64,000 bases of DNA from UBA10329 sp964500205 (GTDB lineage Bacteria > Bacteroidota > Bacteroidia > UBA10329). Where the stretch lies: contig CAZCNS010000003.1 in the NCBI GenBank assembly GCA_964500205.1, positions 62,001-126,000 of the forward strand, given 5' to 3'. The translations under genes and the position numbers were made by a program. The notes below the pieces were generated by a model. The model saw only the letters and a list, made by a program, of their open reading frames with translations, ran no database searches and had not been told where the DNA came from. Below are positions 8,853 to 16,933 of this stretch, piece after piece; the stretch's first letter is position 1; each line of letters starts with the position of its first letter.

Positions 8853-10082
8853 TCACTTCCCCTTCTTTTTCTTTCGTTTGAAGGTGGATTCCTCCTCCTT
8901 GGCGATCAGGGTCTGCCAGTCGTGCTCGCGGCTGAAATCGAGGGTGGCGGAGTAATCGCCTTTGTCCATCTCCACCCGGTTGATGGGTTGGGTCAGGTAT
9001 TCCTCGATCTCGGCCAGCGTGTCGCGCTCCTCATCGGCACAGAACGACACGGCCAGTCCCTTTTTCATCCCACGGCCTGTGCGACCTACGCGGTGTACAT
9101 AGTTTTCGGGCTTGTCGGGCAGGTCGTAGTTCACCACGTAGTCCACATCGGGTATGTCGATGCCGCGTGCGCTCACATCGGTGGCGATGAGCACCTTCAC
9201 ATCCCCATGCCTGAAACGGTTCATGGCCTGCTGCCGCTCGTTGGCGTCCTTGTCGCTGTGTATGGTCACGGTGTCGATCTTCACCCGGTCCATGGCCTTG
9301 GCCACGCGTTCGGCCCGCACCTTGGTGCGCACGAACACCAGGATCTTGCTCTCCGGGTTCTCGGTGACCACCCTTTCGAGAAAGAAGCGTTTGTCGTCTA
9401 TGGCGATGAAGGCCACCGAGTGGGTGATGTTCTTGGACACCGGGTCCTTGGGCGAGATCTGAATGCGTATCGGGTTGGTCACCAGCGAGTAGGCCAGGTC
9501 CTTGATGCGGGTGTTGATGGTGGCCGAGAAGAAGAGCGTCTGCCGCTTCTTGGGCAATCTGTCCACCAGGTCGCGGATGTCCTTGATGAAGCCGAGGTCC
9601 AGCATGTGGTCGGCCTCATCGAGCACCAGCACTTCCACACGGTGCAACAGCAGATGCCCCTGCGATGCGAGGTCGAACAGCCTACCGGGGGTCGCCACCA
9701 GCACATCCACCCCTTTGTTCAGCCCCTCGATCTGCGGGGTCTGGTCCACGCCACCGTGAATGCACAGCACCTTTACCCGCGTGTATCGGGCCAGTTCTTT
9801 GAACACGCCCGCGATCTGCTCGGCCAGTTCGTGTGTGGGTGCCATCACGATGCACTTCACCCCATCGGGCCTGTCGGGCCGTTTGCGGGCCTCTATCGTG
9901 CTGATCACCGGGATGGCGAACGCGGCCGTCTTTCCCGTGCCGGTCTGCGCGATCGCCAGCACATCCTCTCCTTTCAGGATGGGAGGGATGCTCTTGAACT
10001 GAATGTCCGTAGGCTTCTTGAATCCCAGCCCGGCAAGGCTGCGCTTGATGCCCTCGTCAATGCGATAATCCTCAAATCTCAT
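8853..10082 (-). CDS. DEAD-box ATP-dependent RNA helicase (RhlE-like)
   Basis: A 409-residue, two-RecA-domain helicase. Visible motifs in order: Q motif (KPTDIQFKSIPPIL), motif I AQTGTGKT, motif Ib TPGR, motif II DEAD in VLDEADHMLDLGF, motif III SAT, then IATDVSARGIDIP (V) and HRVGRTGR (VI). The C-terminus ends in a very basic KRKKKKGK tail, typical of RhlE-type helicases that unwind structured RNA during ribosome assembly or mRNA decay. All catalytic residues are present. It is last in a run M28 peptidase - esterase - helicase, 21 bp after the esterase stop. No functional link between the three is obvious. Confidence 0.94.
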   Translation of the reverse strand: MRFEDYRIDEGIKRSLAGLGFKKPTDIQFKSIPPILKGEDVLAIAQTGTGKTAAFAIPVISTIEARKRPDRPDGVKCIVMAPTHELAEQIAGVFKELARYTRVKVLCIHGGVDQTPQIEGLNKGVDVLVATPGRLFDLASQGHLLLHRVEVLVLDEADHMLDLGFIKDIRDLVDRLPKKRQTLFFSATINTRIKDLAYSLVTNPIRIQISPKDPVSKNITHSVAFIAIDDKRFFLERVVTENPESKILVFVRTKVRAERVAKAMDRVKIDTVTIHSDKDANERQQAMNRFRHGDVKVLIATDVSARGIDIPDVDYVVNYDLPDKPENYVHRVGRTGRGMKKGLAVSFCADEERDTLAEIEEYLTQPINRVEMDKGDYSATLDFSREHDWQTLIAKEEESTFKRKKKKGK

Positions 10083-10103
10083 GTCTTCTTCTCAAATGAC
10101 GAC

Positions 10104-11291
10104 TCAGCGCCTGCCCTTTCCGGTCTCCAGCGTTTCCTCGAATTCCTGCAATTCTCTCAGCAGCTCTGCCTTCTCGTCCTCGGTGTAATACTGCGAGGTG
10201 ATGATGCCGCCCATGAACTTCTTAAGCCGCTGCTCAGGGTTCCGGCCCAGTCTGCGCTCGGCCTCTGCCATGTACAGGTGGCCCTCCAGGAAGGGGGGGT
10301 AGGCCGCCACCATGGTCTCCCACGCGGTGATGGCATCCTCATAGCGCGCATCGTTGAAATACTGCCAGCCTCTGCCGTTCAGTATCCCCAGACTGAAGGC
10401 GATCTCATCGCCATAATGCTTCTTGACCTCTGTGCTGAGCGAGTCCAGCATCGCCCTGCTTCCTGTGGTGTCGTTCATGTAGGCGTTCTGTATCTCGGAC
10501 CACCGTTCCCAGACGCTGTAAAGCGCATGCACGGTATGAATGCCGGGCACCACGTTGTGGTCGGCCTGCTTCATCCACGAGCCCGAAGCAATGAATCCTT
10601 CGCTTTCACCCATGGTCGTCAATGTGCTGTCCATCAGGTGATAATCCTCTGGGAAATCATTGCCGATGGCGTAGCTGTAATAAGTCGTCCGGTCTTTCGG
10701 TAGCCGTGCGGGAACGGTGGTCATGGAGTCTGCGAGGTTCACGTTCTTGGAGGTGAAAAACGGACTGAGTGACACCACCGCGCTGAACAGGTCGGGGTGC
10801 TTGCAGAGCATGTAGGTGGTGAAATAGCCGTAGCGCGAGTGCCCGATCAACGTCACATGCCTGCCTGCTTTCAGTTGTGTGCGGGCCCAAGGCAGCAGTT
10901 CATCGGTGATGAAGAGCGCATTCTCCTCAGCACGTCCGTTGGGGTCTGCTATGCGCATCTGCGTCTCCTTGTACCTTTCTTCCATGGTCGATTCCACCCC
11001 GATGATGATCGAGGCCGGCATCTGCTCGTTGGCCGTCAGGTAGTCTATGCTCTGATGGATGAACCCATGACTGCGCTCATTCTGGCGGTCGAAAACGATG
11101 ATGAGCGGATAAGTGGCTGCGGAGGAGGGCTCAAACTCCTGCGGAACTGTCACTGTGATGCCGCGGTAGGTGTTCAGATACTTGGAGTACCAATCATCGT
11201 TTGCTATCAGCGTGCGGTAACGTTCAAACTGCTGCGCATGAACAGGGAAGAAGGTCGCTGCAAGAACGAGACTTACGAGTGCATGTTTCAT
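10104..11291 (-). CDS. Secreted alpha/beta-hydrolase esterase (esterase D/PF00756-like)
   Basis: From the ATG at 11291 this is a 395-residue protein with a signal peptide (MKHALVSLVLAATFFPVHAQ). The open frame begins seven codons earlier, but the internal Met gives the better signal. The core resembles the putative-esterase family (Fes/IroE/esterase D). PLIIVFDRQNE precedes a nucleophile elbow GHSRYG (Ser about residue 149), and a catalytic His candidate lies in the NVVPGIHTVH region. The last ~100 residues are helical and TPR-like (DARYEDAITAWETMVAAYP). It probably cleaves carboxyl esters outside the cytoplasm; the substrate is unknown. It lies 35 bp after the peptidase gene. Confidence 0.85.
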   Translation of the reverse strand: MKHALVSLVLAATFFPVHAQQFERYRTLIANDDWYSKYLNTYRGITVTVPQEFEPSSAATYPLIIVFDRQNERSHGFIHQSIDYLTANEQMPASIIIGVESTMEERYKETQMRIADPNGRAEENALFITDELLPWARTQLKAGRHVTLIGHSRYGYFTTYMLCKHPDLFSAVVSLSPFFTSKNVNLADSMTTVPARLPKDRTTYYSYAIGNDFPEDYHLMDSTLTTMGESEGFIASGSWMKQADHNVVPGIHTVHALYSVWERWSEIQNAYMNDTTGSRAMLDSLSTEVKKHYGDEIAFSLGILNGRGWQYFNDARYEDAITAWETMVAAYPPFLEGHLYMAEAERRLGRNPEQRLKKFMGGIITSQYYTEDEKAELLRELQEFEETLETGKGRR

Positions 11292-11326
11292 TTGAAGAGG
11301 TAAGCGGATCATAGGTTAACGCGGAA

Positions 11327-12478
11327 CTACAATTCACCGTCCCATTCCCGTATGGCCGCAGCCAGGATATCGGCAGTGCGTTCCAAGGTCACAGGGTCGA
11401 GGCATTCGATGGTGTCGAGCCGGGTGTGGTAGGTGGGGTGCAGCCTGTTCATCGGCAGTCCCACAATGGATGTGGCTGAGATGCCATTGCGCGAGAAATT
11501 GCTTGCGTCCGTGGCTCCCACGGGTATGGAGGCCGATTTTGTCGGCATGCCGTGCGCTTCGAAGACCCTGGCAAGTCGGGCGTTCAGTTCCTTGTCGTGC
11601 CTTGCCGGGATGCTGGGCTCGGATGTGACGAGGTGCATGTTGTCCTTGTCCAAGATGCCATCGAGATTGATCACATGGTGCGGAGTGGCCTTAAGAAATC
11701 CTTTGTGGATGAGGTGGAAAGCGTACGAGCCCCGAAGCCCGGTCTCCTCAGACCCGAAAGACACGACCTGGATCCTCGTGTGTTGAAGCCTCTCGGCCGA
11801 TAACTGCTTCCCTACCGCGCAGGCCACTGCAACACCGGAGAGGTTGTCCTGCGCGCCATCCACCACTTTTTTCCCGTGAATGAAGAAGAACAGCAGCGAA
11901 AAAGGGGACAGACCGACAAACACCCACCAGACAGGGCTTTCCCAAACCTGGACATCAAGGGCCAGAGAGACCCCGAGATAGAGTGGCAACAGCACGAACG
12001 ACAGACCTGCCACCACCATCAGCCTGATGCCCCAGTCCTTGAGCCAATACCACCAGATGAACTCAGGCGTGCTGTCCATGTGACCGGAGACGATGACCGT
12101 ACTTCTCATTTCTCCCATGGGCTCGATCGTGCCGATCACATTGCGCGACTCCATGGACGGATACGCGAAGTCCAGCCAGTTGCGATACATCACGAAGTGA
12201 CCCAGGAAGATGAACGCATTGATCCCTGACAGAATGAAAGCCCCGTGAAGACTGAAGGACGGCATGAGCAGCGCCACCCAGAAAAGCACACAGAAAACCC
12301 GAAGCGAACAGAACTTGGCGCCAAGGGGCGACCTGAAAGGCTCCACACTCACCCGGTCGCAATAACCGGACATCAGCTCTGACAGATACAGCTGCGCCTT
12401 GGTCTCCGATTCGCTTCCGGCCTTGCGCGGCCCGAACCTTTCAATGATATCAGCAACAAGTGAATAAGCGTCTGTCAT
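11327..12478 (-). CDS. M28-family zinc peptidase with membrane segments
   Basis: From the ATG at 12478 the protein is 383 residues. The frame is open 65 codons further, but that stretch does not look like family sequence and MTDAYSLVADIIERFGPRKAGS matches the usual N-terminus. Zinc-ligand motifs of M28 aminopeptidases are all visible: GHMDS (His), DNLSG (Asp), SEETGLRG (Glu-Glu), NLDGI (Asp) and YHTRLD (His). Unusually, the metal-binding core is split by three or four hydrophobic segments (about residues 65-105 and near 160-215). This suggests a membrane-anchored peptidase or glutaminyl-cyclase-like enzyme. It heads the run with the esterase and helicase genes. Confidence 0.85.
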   Translation of the reverse strand: MTDAYSLVADIIERFGPRKAGSESETKAQLYLSELMSGYCDRVSVEPFRSPLGAKFCSLRVFCVLFWVALLMPSFSLHGAFILSGINAFIFLGHFVMYRNWLDFAYPSMESRNVIGTIEPMGEMRSTVIVSGHMDSTPEFIWWYWLKDWGIRLMVVAGLSFVLLPLYLGVSLALDVQVWESPVWWVFVGLSPFSLLFFFIHGKKVVDGAQDNLSGVAVACAVGKQLSAERLQHTRIQVVSFGSEETGLRGSYAFHLIHKGFLKATPHHVINLDGILDKDNMHLVTSEPSIPARHDKELNARLARVFEAHGMPTKSASIPVGATDASNFSRNGISATSIVGLPMNRLHPTYHTRLDTIECLDPVTLERTADILAAAIREWDGEL

Positions 12479-12877
12479 GGATGCCCTGTGAATGAGCTGC
12501 GAAGTAATGCATTGATTCACGGTTCTGCGGATTAGAATGGCGTTTGATGGGAATTGTATGCAAAGCGCGTGACCGCCCAGGGCTGTTAAATTCTCTTCAC
12601 ACAGAGATTCAGAGAGGATGACACGAAGTATGGCCGAGTTGCCACTGTTGCGTGGGTTGGCCCACGGTTTCAACCGTGGGATAGATGGACAGCGGAATGA
12701 TGAGGAAACCGTTTTAACGGTTTTTATGTCCCGCGCCTAAATCGTTGTTATTCTTTACGATACGAGTGAATCGGAAAGCGGTGTGGGCATTGTGAATTCC
12801 GCATTGAACAGCCCTGCGCGATCCCCTCGATGAAGTGATTTAATTCGTTTCTTTCGGCATTCATAAGATGAACGTCC
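12479..12877. repeat. Divergent intergenic region with two perfect hairpins
   Basis: This 399-bp gap separates the divergent peptidase and lipase-like genes and must hold both promoters. Two near-perfect palindromes stand out: CCCACGGTTTCAACCGTGGG at 12661-12680 and AAACCGTTTTAACGGTTT at about 12706-12723. Both belong to a 'grammar' of intergenic repeats often seen in Bacteroidota. I see no small gene and no convincing -7 box. Confidence 0.6.
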
Positions 12878-14179
12878 ATGAGAAAATTAGCAATTCTTCA
12901 AGTTTTGTTTGCCGTCATCCTCGGATCCTGCTCCAAGGATGAGGTGAACGACCTCGTGCCCACAGGGTCGTGCGACTCCACCGCACTGCCCGTGGTGATG
13001 TGCCACGGCTTTCTTGCCTCGGGCGACACCTACGCCCCGCAGGCCAAGCGGTTTGCAGCCAACGGCTACTGCGGTGGCAGTGTCCACGTTTTCGATTGGA
13101 ACTCGCTGGGTGGCGGTTCCTCGGCCGATGCGCTCGATGCGTTCATTGACAATGTGCTCGCCACCACCGGGGCCGCGCAGGTCAATCTGGCGGGGCACAG
13201 CGCAGGCGGTGGTCTGGGCTACACTTACCTGTCCGATGCGGGCCGTGCCGCCAAGGTGGCACACTACGTCCACATAGGAAGCAATCCGCAGGAGAGTGCC
13301 GCAGGCCCGGAGGGCGCCAAAGTTCCCACGCTCAACATCTGGTCGCCTTTCGATGCCGTGGTGGCAGGGGGCGATATTCCCGGTGCGGAGAACCTGGTCC
13401 TCCAAGGCAAGGACCACTACGAGGTGGCCACCTCTGCCGAGACCTTCGAGGCGATGTTCAGGTTCTTCAATGGGAGGGAGGCAGCCTCATCGGCCATTGT
13501 ATCCGACAACACACGCAGCGTGGCAGGCCGCGTGCTCACGCTTGGCGAGAATGTGGCACTGCAAGCTGCAACGGTGCGCGTTTTCGTGGTGGACGGGGCC
13601 ACAGGTTTCAGAACAGACGACAGCCCCCGCCACACCTTCACCACGGACAGCCAGGGCAACTGGGGAAGTTTCAATGCCGAGCAAGGCGCACATTACGAGT
13701 TTGAGGTGACCCCGGCCGAGGCCAATGGCCGCAAGCTGCACTACTACCGCGAGCCGTTCGTCACCAGCGACCATCTGGTCTATCTGCGTGCCATGCCACC
13801 TCCCGCATCTGTGGCCGGGCTGCTGCTGGCAAGTCTTCCGAGGAATGACGAGCAAACGGTGGTCATCGCGTTCGCATCCAGTCAAGCGGTCATTTCGGGC
13901 CGCGATCAACTGGTGGTCAACGGCCTTGAACTGAGCACCGAGGAGTTCGCATCCGAGGACGACAGCGCCATTGCCTTCTTCCTGTACGACAACGACAACG
14001 GGCAGACCGATGGCACCCCTGTGGGGCTGTTCGGCAACTTCCCCTTCCTGAGCGGGGTGGACATGTTCTTCCCGACCATCGAGCCGGAGAGCATCTCCCT
14101 CACAATGAACGGCCGCACGCTCAAGGTGCGCAACTGGCCCTCAGAGACCGAGGGCATCACGGTGGCGGTGTTTGACTGA
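12878..14179 (+). CDS. Lipoprotein alpha/beta hydrolase (lipase/PHB-depolymerase-like)
   Basis: A 433-residue protein beginning with a lipoprotein signal (lipobox LGSC, Cys about residue 18), so it should be lipid-anchored after export. The hydrolase domain shows VVMCHGFLASGDTY (oxyanion-hole loop) and GHSAGGG with the nucleophile Ser near residue 107. An Asp in FDAVVAGGDIPG and a His in GKDHYEVA complete a plausible triad. From about residue 205, a carboxypeptidase-regulatory/Ig-like domain (VAGRVLTLGENVALQAATV...) and a second beta-rich domain follow. Substrates are probably lipids or polyesters. It stands alone on the plus strand, next to the AT-rich cassette island. Confidence 0.85.
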   Translation: MRKLAILQVLFAVILGSCSKDEVNDLVPTGSCDSTALPVVMCHGFLASGDTYAPQAKRFAANGYCGGSVHVFDWNSLGGGSSADALDAFIDNVLATTGAAQVNLAGHSAGGGLGYTYLSDAGRAAKVAHYVHIGSNPQESAAGPEGAKVPTLNIWSPFDAVVAGGDIPGAENLVLQGKDHYEVATSAETFEAMFRFFNGREAASSAIVSDNTRSVAGRVLTLGENVALQAATVRVFVVDGATGFRTDDSPRHTFTTDSQGNWGSFNAEQGAHYEFEVTPAEANGRKLHYYREPFVTSDHLVYLRAMPPPASVAGLLLASLPRNDEQTVVIAFASSQAVISGRDQLVVNGLELSTEEFASEDDSAIAFFLYDNDNGQTDGTPVGLFGNFPFLSGVDMFFPTIEPESISLTMNGRTLKVRNWPSETEGITVAVFD

Positions 14180-14292
14180 GCGGAAGGGCTTTTGCCTACC
14201 TGTTGCAGGGGCGGGAAATCAATTGCAGTGCTGCGGGAGTGTTACAGCATTGGGTGTTGGTGGACGTCCTGTGCTTTGGTCTTGGTCGGCAA

Positions 14293-14472
14293 TCAGTCTC
14301 TCTTGTCCATGAAATGAACGGCCAGCCCAACGATCACGCCAATTGTCATGGATTTCCAAAGGACAGCGCACATTTTGTGCATTGAGAATCCATGATAGAA
14401 AAAGGTCTCTGCTGCCATCAGCACGAGAGCTACCAGAAATGTGATCAGACCTATTTTCAAGTTGCGCTGCAT
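14293..14472 (-). CDS. Small two-helix membrane protein (59 aa), hypothetical
   Basis: An ATG at 14472 opens a 59-codon frame ending in TGA at 14293. The product starts MQRNLKIGLITFLVALVLMA, a membrane helix, followed by a short polar loop rich in Met, Cys and His. A second hydrophobic helix (MTIGVIVGLAVHFM) and a DKRD tail end it. The frame begins 17 bases after the attC-like site at 14490-14619, in the position of a cassette gene. Coding is inferred from the two well-formed helices, the tail and the position; family unknown. It is too short for most ORF cut-offs. Confidence 0.55.
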   Translation of the reverse strand: MQRNLKIGLITFLVALVLMAAETFFYHGFSMHKMCAVLWKSMTIGVIVGLAVHFMDKRD

Positions 14473-14489
14473 TCTTTAAATTTAATTAT

Positions 14490-14619
14490 TACCAACGGTT
14501 TGCATATGGCTTGTGGCGGTTTCGAAGCACTTTCTTGTCCACCGAAACCAAACTTGGCTACGGAGCAGAAACCTGGCTGGCAGCCGTTCACCCGCCACAA
14601 GCTATATGTGTTGTTGGCA
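14490..14619 (-). repeat. attC-like site 1 (130 bp imperfect inverted repeat)
   Basis: The ends TACCAAC and GTTGGCA bracket long imperfect arms (CCAACGGTTTGCATATGGCT near 14492 against its partner at 14591-14617). About 26 bases pair, with a ~70-bp middle. On the minus strand it begins 11 bases past the stop of the glyoxalase-like gene, the normal place for a cassette recombination site. Its R'' box TGCCAAC complements the first bases of the same cassette. Confidence 0.6.
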
Positions 14620-14629
14620 ATAGTGTTTT

Positions 14630-15025
14630 TTACAATACCTGCACTAGTTGAATATTATTTCCGCAGGTGTCATTGAGAATGGCATATTTTACATTACCCA
14701 TTTCTGTCGGTTTAACGCTGAATTCGACACCAAGCTTAGTCAATCGTTCATATTCGCCATCTACGTTTTCTACATCAAATTGCGTCCAAGGAATTCCTGC
14801 CTCTTTCAATGCGTCTTGATATACTTTTGAAGGCTCAAAATGATTAGGTGCTGGTTCCAACAATAGTTCAGGTCCATCTTGCCAATCTTTTGAAACTAAG
14901 GTCAACCACCTATTTCCACCTCCTAAAGGCTCGTCCTTCTTTTTAATAAAGCCTAATTTCTCTGTATAAAATTTAAAGGCTTGTTCTTGGTCTCGGACTG
15001 TAATACTTATCAGTGTTACTTTCAT
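14630..15025 (-). CDS. VOC-superfamily (glyoxalase/bleomycin-resistance-like) protein
   Basis: A 131-residue single-domain vicinal-oxygen-chelate protein. It has the typical opening (MKVTLISITVRDQEQAFKF), the beta-alpha-beta-beta-beta modules, a GGNRWLTL strand and the C-terminal ILNDTCGNNIQLVQ signature. Family members bind a metal and act on small molecules or sequester antibiotics; the substrate here is unknown. Codon use is AT-rich (many AAA, TTT, AAT) compared with neighbouring genes, a sign of transfer. It lies between two attC-like sites and has no partner gene, fitting a single-gene cassette. VOC proteins are frequent integron passengers. Confidence 0.85.
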   Translation of the reverse strand: MKVTLISITVRDQEQAFKFYTEKLGFIKKKDEPLGGGNRWLTLVSKDWQDGPELLLEPAPNHFEPSKVYQDALKEAGIPWTQFDVENVDGEYERLTKLGVEFSVKPTEMGNVKYAILNDTCGNNIQLVQVL

Positions 15026-15045
15026 TATGTGTCTTTTTACATTAT

Positions 15046-15173
15046 TGCCAACGGTGCGCCTAAAAGTATTGCGTTTTGAAACTACTGAGTTTTCGAGATA
15101 CGGTAACGCAGCAGAACGAAACTGAGACTGACTGACGTACCGTCCCGCGCAATAATTTTAGGCATTGTTGTGT
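15046..15173 (-). repeat. attC-like site 2 (128 bp imperfect inverted repeat)
   Basis: The site runs from TGCCAAC (15046) to GTTGTGT (15173). The arm GCGCCTAAAAGTATTGCG pairs with GCGCAATAATTTTAGGC, with inner pairings ACGGTA/TACCGT and CTGAGTTTTCG/CGAAACTGAG. It lies between two AT-rich genes. Its R'' (minus strand ACACAAC) complements the start of the upstream cassette, while its other end, GTTGGCA on the minus strand, belongs to the next cassette. Confidence 0.6.
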
Positions 15174-15196
15174 GTAGTTGTTTCATTTCAATCCGG

Positions 15197-15901
15197 TCAC
15201 TTGAAAAAGCGCATAAACTTTTTTTGCTCCAGAATATCGAACTGGTCCTTCATTGCACTGTAACTTGTCATTAGACGCCTACAGTCATCTCTGATTGCCT
15301 CCGCAGTTTGCGCAAACGTGGGTAACGTTTTTGGTGTCGTGTATAAATCTGGGTTGCTGGAAGAAGGAGAAACGCGTAAGGCCATTTCACTGTTGAAATT
15401 ACTTAGTTCATTACCTAGCTTTTTGACTAGTTCATTCGTTTTCGTGTCATTGAATTTGAACTCTGCACTCAATACGGTATAGAAAAACTCTTCGATTTGA
15501 TCTATCTCGTAGCTGAAGATTGAAATGTTGTTCGATATTCTATTCATTTGATACATGAAAGTATCGTGGTTAGACAGTTTGTAGATTTCATTAATCCGCT
15601 TCAAATCGCTCAGGTAAAGGTTTCCGTAGTGGTTAAAAATTTTGGCGCCAAGTGGAATAATGGCACCTATCACAATCATGAATACCCCTAGAAACGTCAG
15701 AATATTATTCTCTAGTTCAATAGTCTCAGCCAACTCAGGTCTAATTAGAATTGCGATGTATGGAAAGACATTACTAAAACCGAGAATTGAAATGCCACCC
15801 CCTATGAAACCTAAACTGATTCTGGAGATTACTCGTCCTTTTAAGTAGGCTTGAAATAGGTCCAGTCCTTTGCTAATTAGGTCACGTGTTTCTTTGTCCA
15901 T
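15197..15901 (-). CDS. Two-helix membrane protein, hypothetical (cassette gene)
   Basis: From the ATG at 15901 the protein is 234 residues; the open frame starts 7 codons earlier at a TTG. After an amphipathic N-terminus (DKETRDLISKGLDLFQAYLK) come two strong membrane helices, about residues 29-52 and 68-90 (ENNILTFLGVFMIVIGAIIP). A ~140-residue cytoplasmic, helical, charged domain without recognisable motifs follows. Base composition is AT-rich like the rest of the island. It shares one cassette interval with the HxxxRH protein gene upstream, with no attC-like site between them, so the two may have moved as a pair. I do not recognise the family. Confidence 0.7.
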   Translation of the reverse strand: MDKETRDLISKGLDLFQAYLKGRVISRISLGFIGGGISILGFSNVFPYIAILIRPELAETIELENNILTFLGVFMIVIGAIIPLGAKIFNHYGNLYLSDLKRINEIYKLSNHDTFMYQMNRISNNISIFSYEIDQIEEFFYTVLSAEFKFNDTKTNELVKKLGNELSNFNSEMALRVSPSSSNPDLYTTPKTLPTFAQTAEAIRDDCRRLMTSYSAMKDQFDILEQKKFMRFFK

Positions 15902-15976
15902 TAGTATTTCTGTTAAATGCAAGTTTTATAAATAAGTCATATATGAAAGGTGCCGCTTTTATCATGGTTGTTGCGT

Positions 15977-16007
15977 GTACTTGGTTTGATTTCAAAAATC
16001 AAAGTAC
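15977..16007 (-). other. Inverted repeat after the HxxxRH gene
   Basis: GTAC-flanked arms (TTTGATTT against AAATCAAA) form a tight hairpin just beyond the stop of the minus-strand gene ending at 16013. It could end or attenuate transcription, but no U-tract follows. Terminator status is therefore doubtful. Confidence 0.3.
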
Positions 16008-16012
16008 AGGAA

Positions 16013-16861
16013 TCAATGCTGCCTTTTTTCGATTTCCATTATTTGATTTTCGAAACCACGCAGGTCAGCATGTTGCCAATTCATCAATTCAATCTGTAAG
16101 GAGTCAAATTTTAGCAACGGCCGTTGTCCAAGGACTAAAAACTTATCGGGTTTTCCATTTTCGTCATGTATCTGAATTAAGCATTCTTCAATATTTTTCT
16201 TCTCAAATTTTCGCACCAAAACTGAATACTTTGTAATGCCTTCATGATTGATATAAGGTACTGTGATTTCCACTATTGACTTGAAAATTCTTCTCGTCCC
16301 TGAGACCGAACCACGTGCGAAATGGAAGCCTTTTGGCTTCTTCCTGTTATTCTTGTCAGACTTAGGATATAATGTGTGAACAATCTTAGTGCCTTTGTAT
16401 GTCAGTAGTTTATATTTCGCTGTGCTACCGTCTTTGTGTTTATAGTGGGCGACAAACAACTCAAACTCTTCAGGACGATGGTTGTTCTCAATGTCTAAAT
16501 TGTCTTCAGAATAAATGGCGTCTGCTATTCTTGCGTAATCCAGTATTGGGATTGAATCGGTTCTGAACCTACTTGGCTCTTGAAGTTTCTTTCTGGTATT
16601 TCCAGATGCTTCATTTGAATCAATCCAATTGAAAGATTCTGACCAAAATTCATGTCGGGCATGAATATGTGTGAATCCGGTATGCTCGTTACCCTTTACG
16701 AAAACCAGTTCCTTTACTGGCGAGATATTCCAAATTGTTTTATGTCCAGGACCAAAAAGATTAATGACATTTTGATTCTTTAATACTGGATTCAGACGAG
16801 CAAACTCCTCAATTTCCTGAATTTCTGCCTTTGTAAGAAGGATTTCAGATGCAGCGGCCAT
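16013..16861 (-). CDS. Hypothetical protein with HxxxRH motif (possible BECR-fold nuclease)
   Basis: From the ATG at 16861 this is a 282-residue soluble protein; a TTG two codons upstream is also open. The segment VKGNEHTGFTHIHARHEFWS, about residues 55-74, resembles the core of phage-encoded Barnase/EndoU/ColicinE5-D/RelE-like (PBECR) nucleases, where GNxxxGxxHIxxRH surrounds catalytic His and Arg. That assignment is from memory of motif shape and is tentative. The rest (EEFELFVAHYKHKDGST, YKLLTYKGTKIVHTLYPKS) looks like a beta-rich domain. It is the first gene of the two-gene cassette whose left border is the attC-like site at 16872. It might be a toxin-like module paired with the downstream membrane protein. 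Confidence 0.6.
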   Translation of the reverse strand: MAAASEILLTKAEIQEIEEFARLNPVLKNQNVINLFGPGHKTIWNISPVKELVFVKGNEHTGFTHIHARHEFWSESFNWIDSNEASGNTRKKLQEPSRFRTDSIPILDYARIADAIYSEDNLDIENNHRPEEFELFVAHYKHKDGSTAKYKLLTYKGTKIVHTLYPKSDKNNRKKPKGFHFARGSVSGTRRIFKSIVEITVPYINHEGITKYSVLVRKFEKKNIEECLIQIHDENGKPDKFLVLGQRPLLKFDSLQIELMNWQHADLRGFENQIMEIEKRQH

Positions 16862-16871
16862 TTCCAATTAC

Positions 16872-16933
16872 ACACAACGATTGGCTAAAGATACCTGGTT
16901 ATCCTTAGCCGACTCTGTCGATTCAGGTTAAAC
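16872..16933 (-). repeat. attC-like site 3 (62 bp)
   Basis: The ends ACACAAC and GTTAAAC (minus strand R'' GTTTAAC, fitting RYYYAAC) enclose the arms GGCTAAaGATA and TATCCTTAGCC. It lies 11 bases before the ATG of the 282-residue gene. On the minus strand the following bases, TTGTGT, begin that cassette. It is shorter than sites 1 and 2, as attC sites commonly vary from about 57 to 141 bp. Confidence 0.5.

Larger units (their letters stand above)
14256..16933 (-). mobile_element. Integron-like gene-cassette cluster without integrase (CALIN-like)
   Basis: Four minus-strand genes, clearly more AT-rich than their surroundings, are separated by three attC-like imperfect inverted repeats (14490-14619, 15046-15173, 16872-16933). 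Read on the minus strand, the cassette with the glyoxalase-like gene begins TTGGCA and ends with R'' TGCCAAC. The preceding two-gene cassette begins TTGTGT and ends with R'' ACACAAC. So the start of each cassette is the complement of the R'' box at its own end, as integron excision/insertion chemistry demands. The distal end near 14256-14262 (GTTGGTG) only partly fits the GTTGGTA expected for the last cassette, and no paired half was found there. No integrase or attI lies in the window. Established: attC architecture. Inferred: mobility. Confidence 0.6.

Noticed and set aside
8922..10703. A 593-codon plus-strand open frame opposite the helicase and esterase genes
   Set aside because: The minus strand carries all DEAD-box motifs and GHSRYG. 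The plus frame is His/Val/Leu-rich without any domain, a typical antisense shadow of GC-rich codons.
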